In this document: positions 1-10,726 of the stretch, piece after piece
Position numbering within the stretch: the first letter of the stretch is position 1
Layout of the letters: every line of letters starts with the position of its first letter
From: Gnomoniopsis sp. IMI 355080
Lineage: Eukaryota; Ascomycota; Sordariomycetes; Diaporthales; Gnomoniaceae
NCBI GenBank assembly: GCA_027946555.1
Contig: JAPEVC010000315.1
Span: 1 to 32,770, forward strand
Direction: 5' to 3'
Length of the DNA stretch: 32,770 nt
Notes under the pieces: model-generated
Told to the model about the DNA's origin: nothing
What the model saw: the letters and a program-made list of their open reading frames with translations, nothing else
Database searches by the model: none
Translations under genes and position numbers: made by a program

Positions 1-1000
1 CCCTTCCCCACCCAAAGACGCCATTGGCCTTTGTTTGTGCCTCTACTATGATGCAGTGCCATAGTCCGGGGAATACTGCGTCCTATATAGTATAGTGACA
101 GTAGCAGTGCAGGCAGGGTCTTTGAGCAGACATGCACATATCCCGGTACTAGTGTCCATGGTAAGTGGACCAGCAGCCCAGGTAGCAGATGTCCCGTACC
201 ATAACTGGTGAGGGTTACATTTGCTCCAGCGCCAGGACAGGGCTTGTTGAGTAGGCCAGGGGGCCAAGACCCGGGATCATAGTAGCTATGGAGAACCGAG
301 GGGGGAGGGGTGTATTTCGAGGAAGTGGCAGGGGAGTGGTGCTATCTAGCAAGGGTGGAGCATCGTCCACTGGTGCTTGGAATGGCACGGGCCAACCAAC
401 GTCTGGCAATCAGGGTCCACGGCAGAAAAGAATCGTGCATGGGGGAGCCCTTGACGCCTGCGTCTCTTCTCCATACTACTGTTATAGTGCGATAAGTACG
501 ACAAGTCCGGTACTGCGCAATCAAGATAGGTAGGAAGGAAGAGTGTAATGTGGCGTGGTAAGGTGTACTGCGTATCATGTCAGATATTCTCCTGCACGCA
601 GACACGTGAATAGTGCTATAAATTATGTACTATACGGTACACAACGAGGTACTAGATACTGCCTGATAGATACTATCTATTATGTGCCCGTCGTATATAT
701 GGAGAGAGAAAACAAGTAGGGATTTGAAAGATGAGTTGACTTGGGGAAAGAAATGAGATGGTTAATTCGGTCAACCTTGGAACCGGGTCACGTTAAGCTT
801 TGCCCGTATATTTGACCCATTTGCCCTTGACCAGGCACCGAAATGTACACTATGTGGCAGGTGTAGACCCGTATCCTGCTTCTTCGGGCTAGCGTATCAA
901 GTAATGTGCCTTTTTGATCTTTCGCCTCCATCCGGATGGCTGATTTCGCATTCCAACAGAGCAGAGCACCACCACCCTTCTTTCTCTTTTCACTATGAAA

Positions 1001-1004
1001 TCTT

Positions 1005-1038
<34 letters not shown>
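1001..1038. repeat. CT microsatellite
   Basis: A nearly pure TC dinucleotide run, interrupted by TTT near both ends. It lies in a pyrimidine-rich stretch that also contains CTTTCTCTTTT upstream. Such tracts are common in promoters and leaders of filamentous fungi, but no gene follows that I can identify. Confidence 0.95.
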
Positions 1039-1549
1039 CGGTATTTGGGAACCTTATGCCATTTTGGAGGACTGTAACGTAAGTTTACCTAGATAAGTAG
1101 TGGAGCATACCAGGTCAAGCCCATACATGGGTAGCTTCAAAGTTTTCTTGTCCTTTGTCTCGGCTCGCCTCTTTTCCAACTTACTAGTAGACGCCACTTT
1201 GTTTGGGACCTGGCACCCCTCTCCTTTCGGTCCACATTCTCGCTACTTACATATTTTACTGTATGTACCCAGAGTAATTACTTGACGCACTCCCCAAATT
1301 GTTGTTTGGTAGCTAGGCATAGTAATAACACCTAACCCACTATTCGCACTCGCTTCTGATCCAGCAGTGAACTGGGCTGAGGTCATGAATCGATTGTTTG
1401 ATTTTTTTTGGAATAAAAAATCGCGATTTTGACGCAGGACAGGCTGCCCAGGCTGGGAGGTGGGTGGTTGTGGGCTGCAAGCTGCAACAGCAAGGAAGGC
1501 ACAGCGGAACGTACCGCGACTTGATTGACGCCGTACATTAGGTAGTAAG

Positions 1550-1587
1550 GGCAGGCAGGCGGGCAGGCGGGCAGGCGGCAGGGCGGG
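1550..1587 (+). repeat. G-rich GGCAGGCGG tandem tract
   Basis: About five imperfect copies of a GGCAGGCG-like unit give runs of two and three G spaced by one or two bases. On the plus strand this could form a G-quadruplex. It sits 65 bases before a 21-base poly-T run, so two strongly strand-biased tracts of opposite type are close together. Confidence 0.85.
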
Positions 1588-1652
1588 AAGGGTCTGGCTG
1601 GCTGACTTAGACATGGATGGTGCCTCATTGCCTCCCTCCCTCCATCCATTTG

Positions 1653-1673
1653 TTTTTTTTTTTTTTTTTTTTT
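1653..1673. repeat. Poly-T run (21 T)
   Basis: An uninterrupted T homopolymer. It creates a poly-Phe stretch in the 1617-2600 open frame, and on the other strand poly-Lys in the overlapping open frames. This is one reason I do not call those frames genes. Confidence 0.95.
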
Positions 1674-2334
1674 GGCTTCGGTCGTCATTCCACACCTCGC
1701 GTTCCACAGACCACACACAGACCAACACGCCTCGAATCTGATAATGGCCCGTCGCCGTTGAGCATTCCTATCACTTGCCAAAAAACCTCGGACCTTTTGC
1801 CCAGTAATCCCCCCCGCCAAGACCAGGCATCCGTGTCAATTCCACTCTCCAGACATTGCGGTGCTATCCCTTCAGGGACAGTACGGTACCAACAGACAGA
1901 CACGCACCATGATGTCGATGCATCCCCATCTGCCCCGTCAGCACTGGTCGGTCACGGCCAAAAGAGGATTGGTACGCTGTCCAGATCTGATGACACAAAT
2001 CTGTCATGCTGCCTACCCGGGCATACATACGTAGCATCCCACACGGTCTTGCAATGGAGACGGGGACCTCGGCGACCTGTCAGATTGTTCAAATGCAAAC
2101 GAAGCACAGGTTGGGTTACCTTGGCTCCCACCAAATACGTCACTCACCCGCTCCATACTCTACATGCAGTACCAGACATGCTTCCACAGAACATCATCAT
2201 CAGCCTCACGACGTCATCTCATTCCCTCCAGGCCCCTTCGCGTAAAAAAAAAAAAAGGAGAAGGGGGGGGGAAGGAAACAAAGAAGAAGACCAGCACGCA
2301 GCTCAAATTACTATGCACACAGCCAGCAGCCTGG

Positions 2335-2365
2335 CAGACCGTCAGACTGTCAGACCGTCAGACCG
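2335..2365. repeat. Four copies of CAGACCGT
   Basis: An 8-base unit, CAGACCGT (one copy reads CAGACTGT), is repeated about four times in tandem. It looks like a simple minisatellite, with no gene attached. Confidence 0.9.
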
Positions 2366-3398
2366 GATCCTGCGTGTTCACCCCATCACATTTGTCCGTG
2401 ACTGGCACGCTCCACGTCAGTCAGGTCCTGCAGCAGCCAAAGGACTGGGACCAAAACAAAAGGCGGTATCCGCCACCCCCAGCTTTGCCAATCCGCCAGG
2501 GCATCTTGTGGTGGGTCCCTATTCTGCGGGCTGCGGCACCTCCTGCTTGTCGCTTGTCGTTTGCCCACTGCCTCCCCCAGTCCATCATCCACAGAGCTGA
2601 GAGTGCATCCCGGGAATAAGCACTCCCGAGGGTCCACACAGCTGCCAGACACGCACTAGATGACATCGAGAAGCTCTGGCAAAGCCTACCTTGGCCCTCA
2701 TCTCGTAACCCAATTCTTAATCACGCATCATCTAGGCCCCCCCTCCTTCTCTTTCTCTCACCGCCGTTGGTACCAGGCAAGTGTATTCACTGCAAGCATC
2801 TTGGGCATCATCAGTACAAGGGAAGTCAGACTCTGACTCTTTCCACGCTGGAGCAATTCATCATCGGTCCTTGCCAGACTGCCAGACCCCGTCCCCCAGC
2901 CTCCTCCCCCCCGGCGGCCTCAAACTCACCCTGGAAGTTGCGGCTCAGGTTATCAACCCGTCACGTCGCAAGCACAGGCATCTGACTGACGAAGCTGCGA
3001 AGCCATCCCCAGAAAGTATCCGCTCTTGATACCACCCGAAGCATGAGCAGACCCTCATCTCATCTTGCTCGTCTTTGCGGTTCCACCACCAGCGATGCAC
3101 GTTGTGTGGAGAACACATCCATGGCTTACTGGATCTGGATGTGCAATTTCACACGTTGCTGGAATTGGCTTCGCTCCTTCTTGTGTGGTTGCACGCGCCA
3201 GATGGCATTAGCTCCAGTCCACAGACGTCAATGTCTCCATGACATGGGCTTGCTGCTACTTACTACTATGTATGTAGTAGGTCAATCAAAGTCGCATGAT
3301 TAGCTCTCCTGCACCTGCATGGTACTGCTTTGCCCATCACACATTCAATCTTGCGCAAAATTTGTCAATACGACTTGCCATGCTGCCCAGAATCAACT

Positions 3399-3438
3399 CA
3401 GCTAGCCAGCTAGCCAGCCAGCCCGCCAGCCTGCCAGC
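3399..3438. repeat. CCAG/CTAG tetranucleotide-like repeat
   Basis: The word CCAGC recurs with CTAG and CCTG variants about every 4 bases (CAGCTAGCCAGCTAGC and onward). It is a degenerate short tandem repeat in gene-free sequence. Confidence 0.85.
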
Positions 3439-5708
3439 TTACTAGGCACTTACCATAGTACCTCTTTTCCCCCTCCACTCCCTCCCCTGCCCGGAATTGC
3501 GGAGAGACGTGATACCGGAGGTTGCCGTTTTCCTGCTTGATGGAGTCTTGCACCCATCCTGTTCACCGCGGCGCCATGGTGGAAAGCGGAGGCTTACAAG
3601 TTCGCCACAGTCACCAATGCACTATGTACATACATCTTGCGTTTGTCCCCTTGTTGCGGAACATGTTCTGGCGAGTCCACTCAGATCTCGTCATCGAGGT
3701 CAGTCCGAAGGCGGGCACGCCCGGCACGTGTTGACACTTTGGAAATCTCCGTGCCCCCAGGCCAACATACGCATGGACTTCCCTAAAGGGAAGGGATGGG
3801 TCCCCGGCTCCATGTCAGCCGTTCCACAGCTCATCTCGCCGTGACCGGGCCCCAGATCTTCAGGTTCAAGCTTCCCAAAAAACGTGGTCAACGTCCATCT
3901 TGCAATCATTCCGGCCCTCGCCCCACCGGGCTACGGAACTACGGATCTCCAGTGAAATTGCCAATGCTGTCACGAGATGGGCAATGTCCATCTGTGACAA
4001 GACCTCTTTGCGCAGTGGCTGCCACCTCCAGACTGCGACCAGACAAATGGGCCCTTTTCCTGTAGGTCGCCACCAACGTTCTTTGGCCAGGGAAATTACC
4101 TCAACACCCTCAGAGGCGTACCAAGGCGGAAGGGTCGGATCTTGCCAAGAGGCTATGTGTTGCTGGTTCGTCAGCCATGTCATGTCGCCCTCGTCGTCGT
4201 AGGGCTCCAATGACAGATGCTGGATCCAACTGGCCAATAGCCCCTCATGGGCCCATGGGGCAGCTACACCAGTCATAACAAGCAAGCAGGTAGAAGGCTG
4301 TATGAGCCCTGGCCGAGCCAGGAGTGAACACCTCACTATAATGCTTGCCATTGGCGAAACACTCGATTCCGCCGCAGCGTCTGACCTTTGTCGGCTGATC
4401 CATCGTCACTTACACCGAGCAAAGTTGCAAAGTTCCAAGTCCTATTCGCAGTCGAGTCAACATCCTCGCCGGTGTTGAGCATAGTCCCAAGCCCTGTCAA
4501 CACGTGGTAGTCGAGTGCGAGTCCGACCGTTCTCAAACATCCTTCTCCGTGTCTCTCCAGACCCATAAGCTCCGGACTAACCGATAAACCTGTCCTTGTG
4601 ACGACAGCTTGACAGCGGCCCTCTGCCCAGTAAAGCCACGGTCCCAAGGCACAAATCGGCTGCTCCATTCGGGCGAACGTCCACCACCGTTGTCAGGCCT
4701 GTCACGCCCCTTGTCGGAATCAAGCTTTCAGAGGTGAGGGTCCCGAGAATGACAATTCCGACGCATGAGTGAACATCACAATCTGCGCAATCTGCGTGTC
4801 AAGATTGGGTTGAGAAGGATCTCCTAGCTCGTGCAGACGCACCCCCTGGAACTGCTGCATCCACATTGCCCCAGCGGTCCAGCGGGCTCTGGCACGTGAG
4901 GACAAAGCCAGCGGGTTCCCCAAGACTCCAAGACTCCAGCAAGGCTTATTGACGTCGGCCGACCCGACAACTGCCTTGTCGGACAAGCAAAGAAACTCGT
5001 GGACTCGCCGTCACCGGGTAATGATGAAACCCGAGAGCCACTTGTTAGGCGAAATCCATGGCCAAAAGATACGACACATACGTTCGCGACAAGCTCATCT
5101 CGGAGCTTTTTTTCAACCTTCTCTCCCGGGCAGTAGCTCGTCGGAAGAAGTATACACCCCTGGTGTCGGGCCAAAAAAAGCTCCTACCAGCGGAAGCATG
5201 CCCCAGCAGAATGAGGTGCCATCGCCAAGGGCCATGGGCTCGAGCAACACTTCCCAAATAAGAGCGCCTCATCTCGAGAAGGAGCCCAATTTGACAAAAG
5301 CCCATTTCACTCGCGCAGATTGGGCCACTTCCTTGTCCTGCCAAGCGTGGGCTGCGGACATCTCAGCCTGTAAGGATCGCAGATGGTGGCCCCCCACCGC
5401 AATGATCGTCGCGGGGGCATCTGTCTCAGAATCGACAGGGGACCCTGCTCCACTGCCGAATGTTGTCCCATCATTTGTTTGCGGCCCGCAGTGCACATGG
5501 ATGGCACGGCTTGCTGACGACTACTACCTACCTACCGCAGTATGTACGTGCCATCACCACCACCTAGTGCCTACAGGCTCACCTTGGAAATGGAGGTCTT
5601 CCCTTCGCCATCTTTGCCTCCCCACCGTTATGTTGCAGTCTGACTCCGAGCTCGGCTGAGAGGTATCGGTGACTTTTACGCTTAGTCTCTCCACCTGATG
5701 CGTGCCTT

Positions 5709-5733
5709 GGAATGGGAATGGGAATGGGAATGG
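5709..5733. repeat. Hexanucleotide repeat (GGAATG)4
   Basis: Four perfect copies of GGAATG in tandem. This explains the repeated Pro-Phe or His-Ser strings in the open frames on the opposite strand, so those frames are not evidence of a gene. Confidence 0.95.
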
Positions 5734-5918
5734 CATCGTTGATATGGAGAGAGAGAGATACAAGAAAAAGCTGTGGGCTGCAAGTGGTCTTGCGCCTCGA
5801 AGCGCCTCGTATCAACGCCAACAAGGCAACAGACATTAATCTCACGCTTAAACTTAGCGGCCTCATGGCTACCTAGGATGCTGTCGACGTGGGGAAATGT
5901 CACGGACAGCCCACAGCC

Positions 5919-6055
5919 ATGATCAACAGAACGTTAATTTTACCGACTGCTCGGATGGGACTATGTTGAACATGATGCGCCGGCTAGGAGGCCTCATGAT
6001 CTGCCTGCAAAACGTGGAGAATTTGGGGCTATGATCAACAGAAAGCTAATGTTAC
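5919..6055 (+). repeat. Pair of 25-base direct repeats, 112 bases apart
   Basis: ATGATCAACAGAA occurs exactly at 5919-5931 and 6031-6043. The match continues to 25 bases with 22 identities (5919-5943 and 6031-6055), each copy ending in TTAC. The two copies could be binding sites for one regulator or relics of a local duplication. Nothing recognisable lies between or beside them. Confidence 0.75.
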
Positions 6056-7736
6056 TTGGCGTTCAGACGTCACCTGCCACCTCGACATGATCTACTGGAG
6101 GGGAACTACAAGCGAGGCAGGCAGGTCAAGCAATGATTCAATCAACAAGTATGGGTGCAATTGACGATTAGAAAGACATGGCGCTTGTTGGTGGACCCTG
6201 ATGCGCGAAATGCCAATCCGCGATAGTCCAGTCTGGTGGGGAGTGGGGAAGGGTTTGTTTTAGCCTGTGAAGCCAAGGGTACAGCCCTCGTCCAAAACTT
6301 GCGTTTCTCCCAACCCTGCCCGGCGTTTGGAGGCTATGAGAGGGTTGTATTGCGGCTGCGAAGCGAGGCGCACATTTTGTACGGGATTCACGCAAATGGA
6401 CGGAAGTTGCCTCATCGCTTTCCCGCCGAATATTTTGCACGCTTTCTATCGTGCAGCGGCGCTCGTGCAGTATTGTTCTCGGTTGCACGTAGGGAATACT
6501 GTGCATTCCTGCAAGTTGAAGACCGCCAAACAGTGGACGCATAACACAAGTCCACTACTCTATTTTGCGTGGAGTGCTAAGGGGGCGTAATGAAATGTGT
6601 TCCTTTTCTCCCGTGGACGTAAGTCGGAAGAGGACAAAAAACCTTCCCGTGACATACAAAAGAGGAATCTGACTGACCTAGCTCGAGCAGCTGGAACTGA
6701 CGGTACCGCGCCCACAGCAGCCACCGTTTGCAGTCACGGAACTGATTTTCAGTCACCGCGGGCCGCAGCAGCAAGTGCTGTTGATGACGGGCGGTATGAC
6801 ATCTGCATGGCGTCGTGCGAGGCGGCAGCGGTGGCCGCGCAGTCTAATCGCAACTGAAATGATCGTGACAGAAGCCTTGCGCAAATCAATGGATGTCTGC
6901 CCATCCGGCAGACGCCGAGGCTTCGTTTAGCACAGTGTCATTCTCACAGGCCAGTAGTTCTGCATTTCCACAAGGGTTGCGCCGGGAGCGACGTTTGACG
7001 GAGGATCGCACTCATCCGAAGGTAGATCATGGACAGGGACATACAAGGCGCAAGCGGTTCCCAGTGAAACTGTTTTCACCAGTGTTGTATTCGAAAGTGG
7101 TCACACAACAATGAGACTCGAGGCGGCGCCGAAGCAATTGTAAGTGCTCAGATTGATTTGATTTGATTTTGATCGTGGCTTGGGAGACCTGGTCTGGCGA
7201 GATGTTTTGTGACTTATCTCTCTCAACGAGTCCGCACATTTCGTTCGTGATACTGCAAAGCTTTGCAGGGAACATATTTTTGTGCTCCTAGATTACTAAT
7301 GCGCTGCTCGAAGGAAGCATTGTCTGGAGTACTTTGTTCCACGTTCCAGTTCTAGTTCTCTTTCCTTGTGTTCCTACTGAATGCATCGGTATGCACGCAT
7401 GATTTAGATGAGACGGGGAAAAGCACATATGGCTGAGAGCGTGGGGCAGCTGTTGGCCTCGCCTCAGTTTCAGGGTACTGCTGAGATTGAAAGACAATTC
7501 ACCGTCCGCCGCTTACCCTGAAAACTTGTCGCTGAATACAAGGCTTGCTTGCTCGCATCCTCGGCGTTGTATATCAGAGGCATCTGGCAGGCCTGGAATA
7601 AGGCTGTCAAATCCAAGGCTAGTGGCATGCGCGGCACAGGACGGGTAGATCGACCGACGGACATAAATACGTCCAAGGTTCTGATGGTTCAACCAGCGGC
7701 TTTTCGGTGTGTGCTTACAGTCAGATGGGGAGATGG

Positions 7737-7768
7737 GGTCTGGTGACATGAAGGTCTGGTGACATGAA
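7737..7768 (+). repeat. 16-base perfect tandem duplication
   Basis: GGTCTGGTGACATGAA is present twice head to tail with no mismatch. It is probably a replication-slippage duplication. No gene covers it. Confidence 0.95.
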
Positions 7769-8949
7769 TGACATAAAGAAGCAAGTTCAAGTGCAGCTAG
7801 AGCCATAGATGCAAGCCAGGGAAAGACAAGCCAATATCTTGACACGGACGGCTTGTTCCTTGTGCAAAGATAACTGAGATACTTAAATGCGGCCCGAAAA
7901 AAAAACTAAAAAAAAATATTGGATATAGTCGATTAGCTTCCACGCCTTAGTATCATCGTCCCGAGCCAATCCAAAGAACATTCTCCGCCCTGATTGAGGC
8001 GCCGGGGCGTATCGAAGCGAAGCCATGGCGGATCCAACAGCCGGGCCGAGCTGAAAACGGTCGTCTATCTTGAGTAGGGTTTGCGGGCAAGGCGGAAGTA
8101 CTGCCGCTTGTTTCTCATGACAGATTGGAAGCAGCCATTCCAGTTGATGTGATGCACGAAGCGTGACTTGTGTAGTGAGGTTGGGCTGCCGAGGCTGCAG
8201 GTGATGGTGTCTTTCGAACGGTGCCGTTGGCGCGTCTATAATCTTTACGACATGGAGCGCTTCGAGGGAATGAGGAAAATATTGTAGCATGATTACAGGA
8301 CCTGATCGTGAGCGGCAACAGCTTTTCTCAACTATACATTACTTTTGTCGCTACGGCTCAAGGTATGGAAGCTCCCAACGCCGACCACTGCATCACTAGC
8401 TTTGCCGCACCATACCAGACACCATACCTGGTTCCTCCCTCCCCAGGCCAAAAGTCGAGGATCACAATGTGCTACTCTTCATGAAAGCTGCAATAGTATT
8501 GTATAATACCTAGCCATCTGATTTCTGCGTTCCCTGGAAACGACGTGCTTTAGAAAAAAACACAAAAAAATCACTTTGCAACAGAGTCAATAACTCATTC
8601 ATTTATGTCTCCAATTCTGATAACATAGGGAGAGAATTCGAACCCGTGGGATTGAAGAATAGAGGTGTTCTTTACTCCCGGGCAATAAATAAATACTAGG
8701 CTGTTGTCTCATGCTAGCTCCTGGAATAGATACCGAAGTATGCCTATGGGGATATATCTCTGCCGCTACCAAGTTTTTCCGAGGCCATCAGTGCAAACAC
8801 TTCTGCAAAATGCGAGATATGAAACCCGACATATCTGGCTGCAATGGATGTGAGGCTTGACCCTCCGACTCTTGCCTTCGTTACCTAGGCATGTGTCTCT
8901 CACTGTCATATTGATCTCCTTCCGCCAGCCATTCAGATAGGCAAAGATA

Positions 8950-10726
8950 TCACAGGCGTGTTCTCAAGGGCCTTCTCCAGCGTCTGAAACTTTGGCAGAT
9001 GGTCTTTCCGTGGGTTTTAGTTAGTGAAGGGCCTATTTCATTGGTACTCCAAGCCTCTGATTCACGAACTGTTTCTTCATGCACCGTTAACATAACTAAG
9101 TTTTTCGCAAAACCCTTTCGAACGGCCTCTGAAATCGTACGGTCAGAATCCATCGACACTTTCCTTCTAGTCTCGTCCTCCATGTCCTTGCTCCAATATC
9201 GCACCACTCTGGTTCCGACCCTCCTCTGAAACACCACGGGGTAATGAGTTCAACGCCATAAAGTTAAACGGAAGATCGAGGGCTAAAGCGGCGAGCACCT
9301 CTTTATGATTTTTCGTGCTGGCTGTATGCGTATCTTATCAGAACCTGGCTCATAATGGCTTTCATGGGGATAATAAGAACGACTACTCAAGTACGTTTCC
9401 TGCGGGGCGTTTCACGTCCATAAAGTATCTTATAACGTTGTCAGAACTGCTCGAGTGTACTGTCCAGGTGAGTACTCAACTCACCAGTCTGTCCAGACTC
9501 TCACTGTGCTCGAGTGGACCCGAATGCAGTTTAAACCTGGAAAGAAAACGGCTACGAGGTGTTTGAGTTTGTCAATTTCCATTGCAAAGTTATTCTAGTC
9601 GCCATGTTCGAAAGCTTGAGGTAACAAGGCGTTATACGGAAGGACAGGCTGTCAAATCATGTAAACATCAGGCGGCTCAGACATCACTTATGTCGCAGTA
9701 CTCGGGACGAGGAAGTTCACTGTTGCGATGCACCCAACCCAGACACACAGTACCACAATAGTCCATAGAAGAGGGAACGCCATGGAAAACTTGTACACGT
9801 ACTCTTGTAATAATTGACACCCGCGGTAGCCCCGGATGGCCGATTATTGGCTATGGGGTTCCCATTTGACTCAGTACCGCAGGTGGAGGTGGAGCGCCTG
9901 CCCCCTGGGCAGGTCGATTGATTTGAGCGTACATATGGTTTTTGAACGGCCCATGTGTGTTCAATTTACAAAACAATCGACGCCGACCAGCAGGCCGGTG
10001 AAGCTCAGCTGGAAGGATTGGGGTACGTCGTACCTGAGACCCTACGCCAACGTGATGCGCAGCGTCTCTGGCTGAGCGAGGACCGGAGTGTTCCGGACAG
10101 CGTTCCTGTCTTTGGGCTTTCTGGAGTCACGCGTTGCACCCAACTGAGTCGGCGAGTATGCAGATGATGTACTCGGTAGCTTCTGGCCGCCTTGAATGCC
10201 ACTACTATGCCCAGCGAAAGGACTGGAGTTGTCTAGTTGAACACAATAGACAAACACGTAAAGTATTGTATCCCAAGGCCCTTAAAACGAAACTAAAGCT
10301 CTTGGCCGACCAAATCGGCAATGAGCGGAGACATGTTCTTAGCTGTTTCCAAATCATCAAGGGCGCTGTTGACACCTCAGTACTAGAGATAGGAAGTCAC
10401 GATCTCCTTCTTAGATATACAGTGCTTGTGTGAATGAATGATCATTGGAGAATGGAAGATAGCGAGGCAAGGCGTCGCTGTCGGGCCATTTTGACCAAGC
10501 TCTTTTCTAGAATCGCAAACGGCGTAAAGACCGGGTTTGACGACGAGCGGAGCCAGTTATTACCTGCGTCTGCTTACGGGTGAGTCGGCTTTTATTTGTG
10601 GCTCAACTTTGTCATGCTCATACGTAGTCAGGGAAGTAAGCAAGATGATATCGCTTACGTTGGATCGGACCAGTGTTCATCCCAACATGCTATTATCAAA
10701 GCTGCTGACGGACCCATTCTCGAATG
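8950..10726. other. Gene-poor stretch with coding-like fragments
   Basis: No complete gene can be supported. Several fragments read like protein. On the minus strand these are an open frame of 95 codons (8950-9237) and a 31-codon hydrophobic frame (9688-9783) predicted to be one membrane span. On the plus strand there are stacked frames between 9836 and 10784 in different phases. Their phases do not join through convincing splice sites, and I recognise no domain with confidence. The plus-strand fragments converge on the 3' end of the SF3B1 gene. This may be a decayed gene, or chance. Confidence 0.4.

Larger units (their letters stand above)
1..8949. other. Long region without a recognisable gene
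   Basis: I see no gene here that I can support. Open frames exist, the longest being 327 codons at 1617-2600 on the plus strand. They run through poly-T or poly-A tracts, overlap open frames on the other strand, or show no known motif. The first 6 kb is rich in pyrimidine runs and short repeated words. The rest is mixed sequence with A-rich patches near 7898-7918 and 8552-8570. Nearly 9 kb without a gene contrasts with the packed right-hand side. It could be a long promoter or leader of a gene left of the window, a noncoding RNA locus, or decayed DNA. The sequence does not decide between these. Confidence 0.6.

Noticed and set aside
1617..2600. Plus-strand open frame of 327 codons
   Set aside because: It includes a poly-Phe run from a T homopolymer and a Lys/Arg-rich run from an A tract. 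It overlaps several open frames on both strands and shows no domain or gene-like codon use.
3866..4668. Two minus-strand frames (161 and 110 codons) that overlap by a few bases
   Set aside because: They are in different phases with no good splice sites between them. Trp content is very high for a real protein, and no motif is recognised.
4949..5659. Plus-strand open frame of 236 codons
   Set aside because: No motif. Composition drifts along its length, it overlaps minus-strand open frames of similar quality, and nothing supports splicing or conservation.
8634..8644. tRNA-like B box (GGTTCGAATTC on the minus strand)
   Set aside because: The flanking bases do not form a T-arm, and there is no A box or acceptor stem at the right distance.
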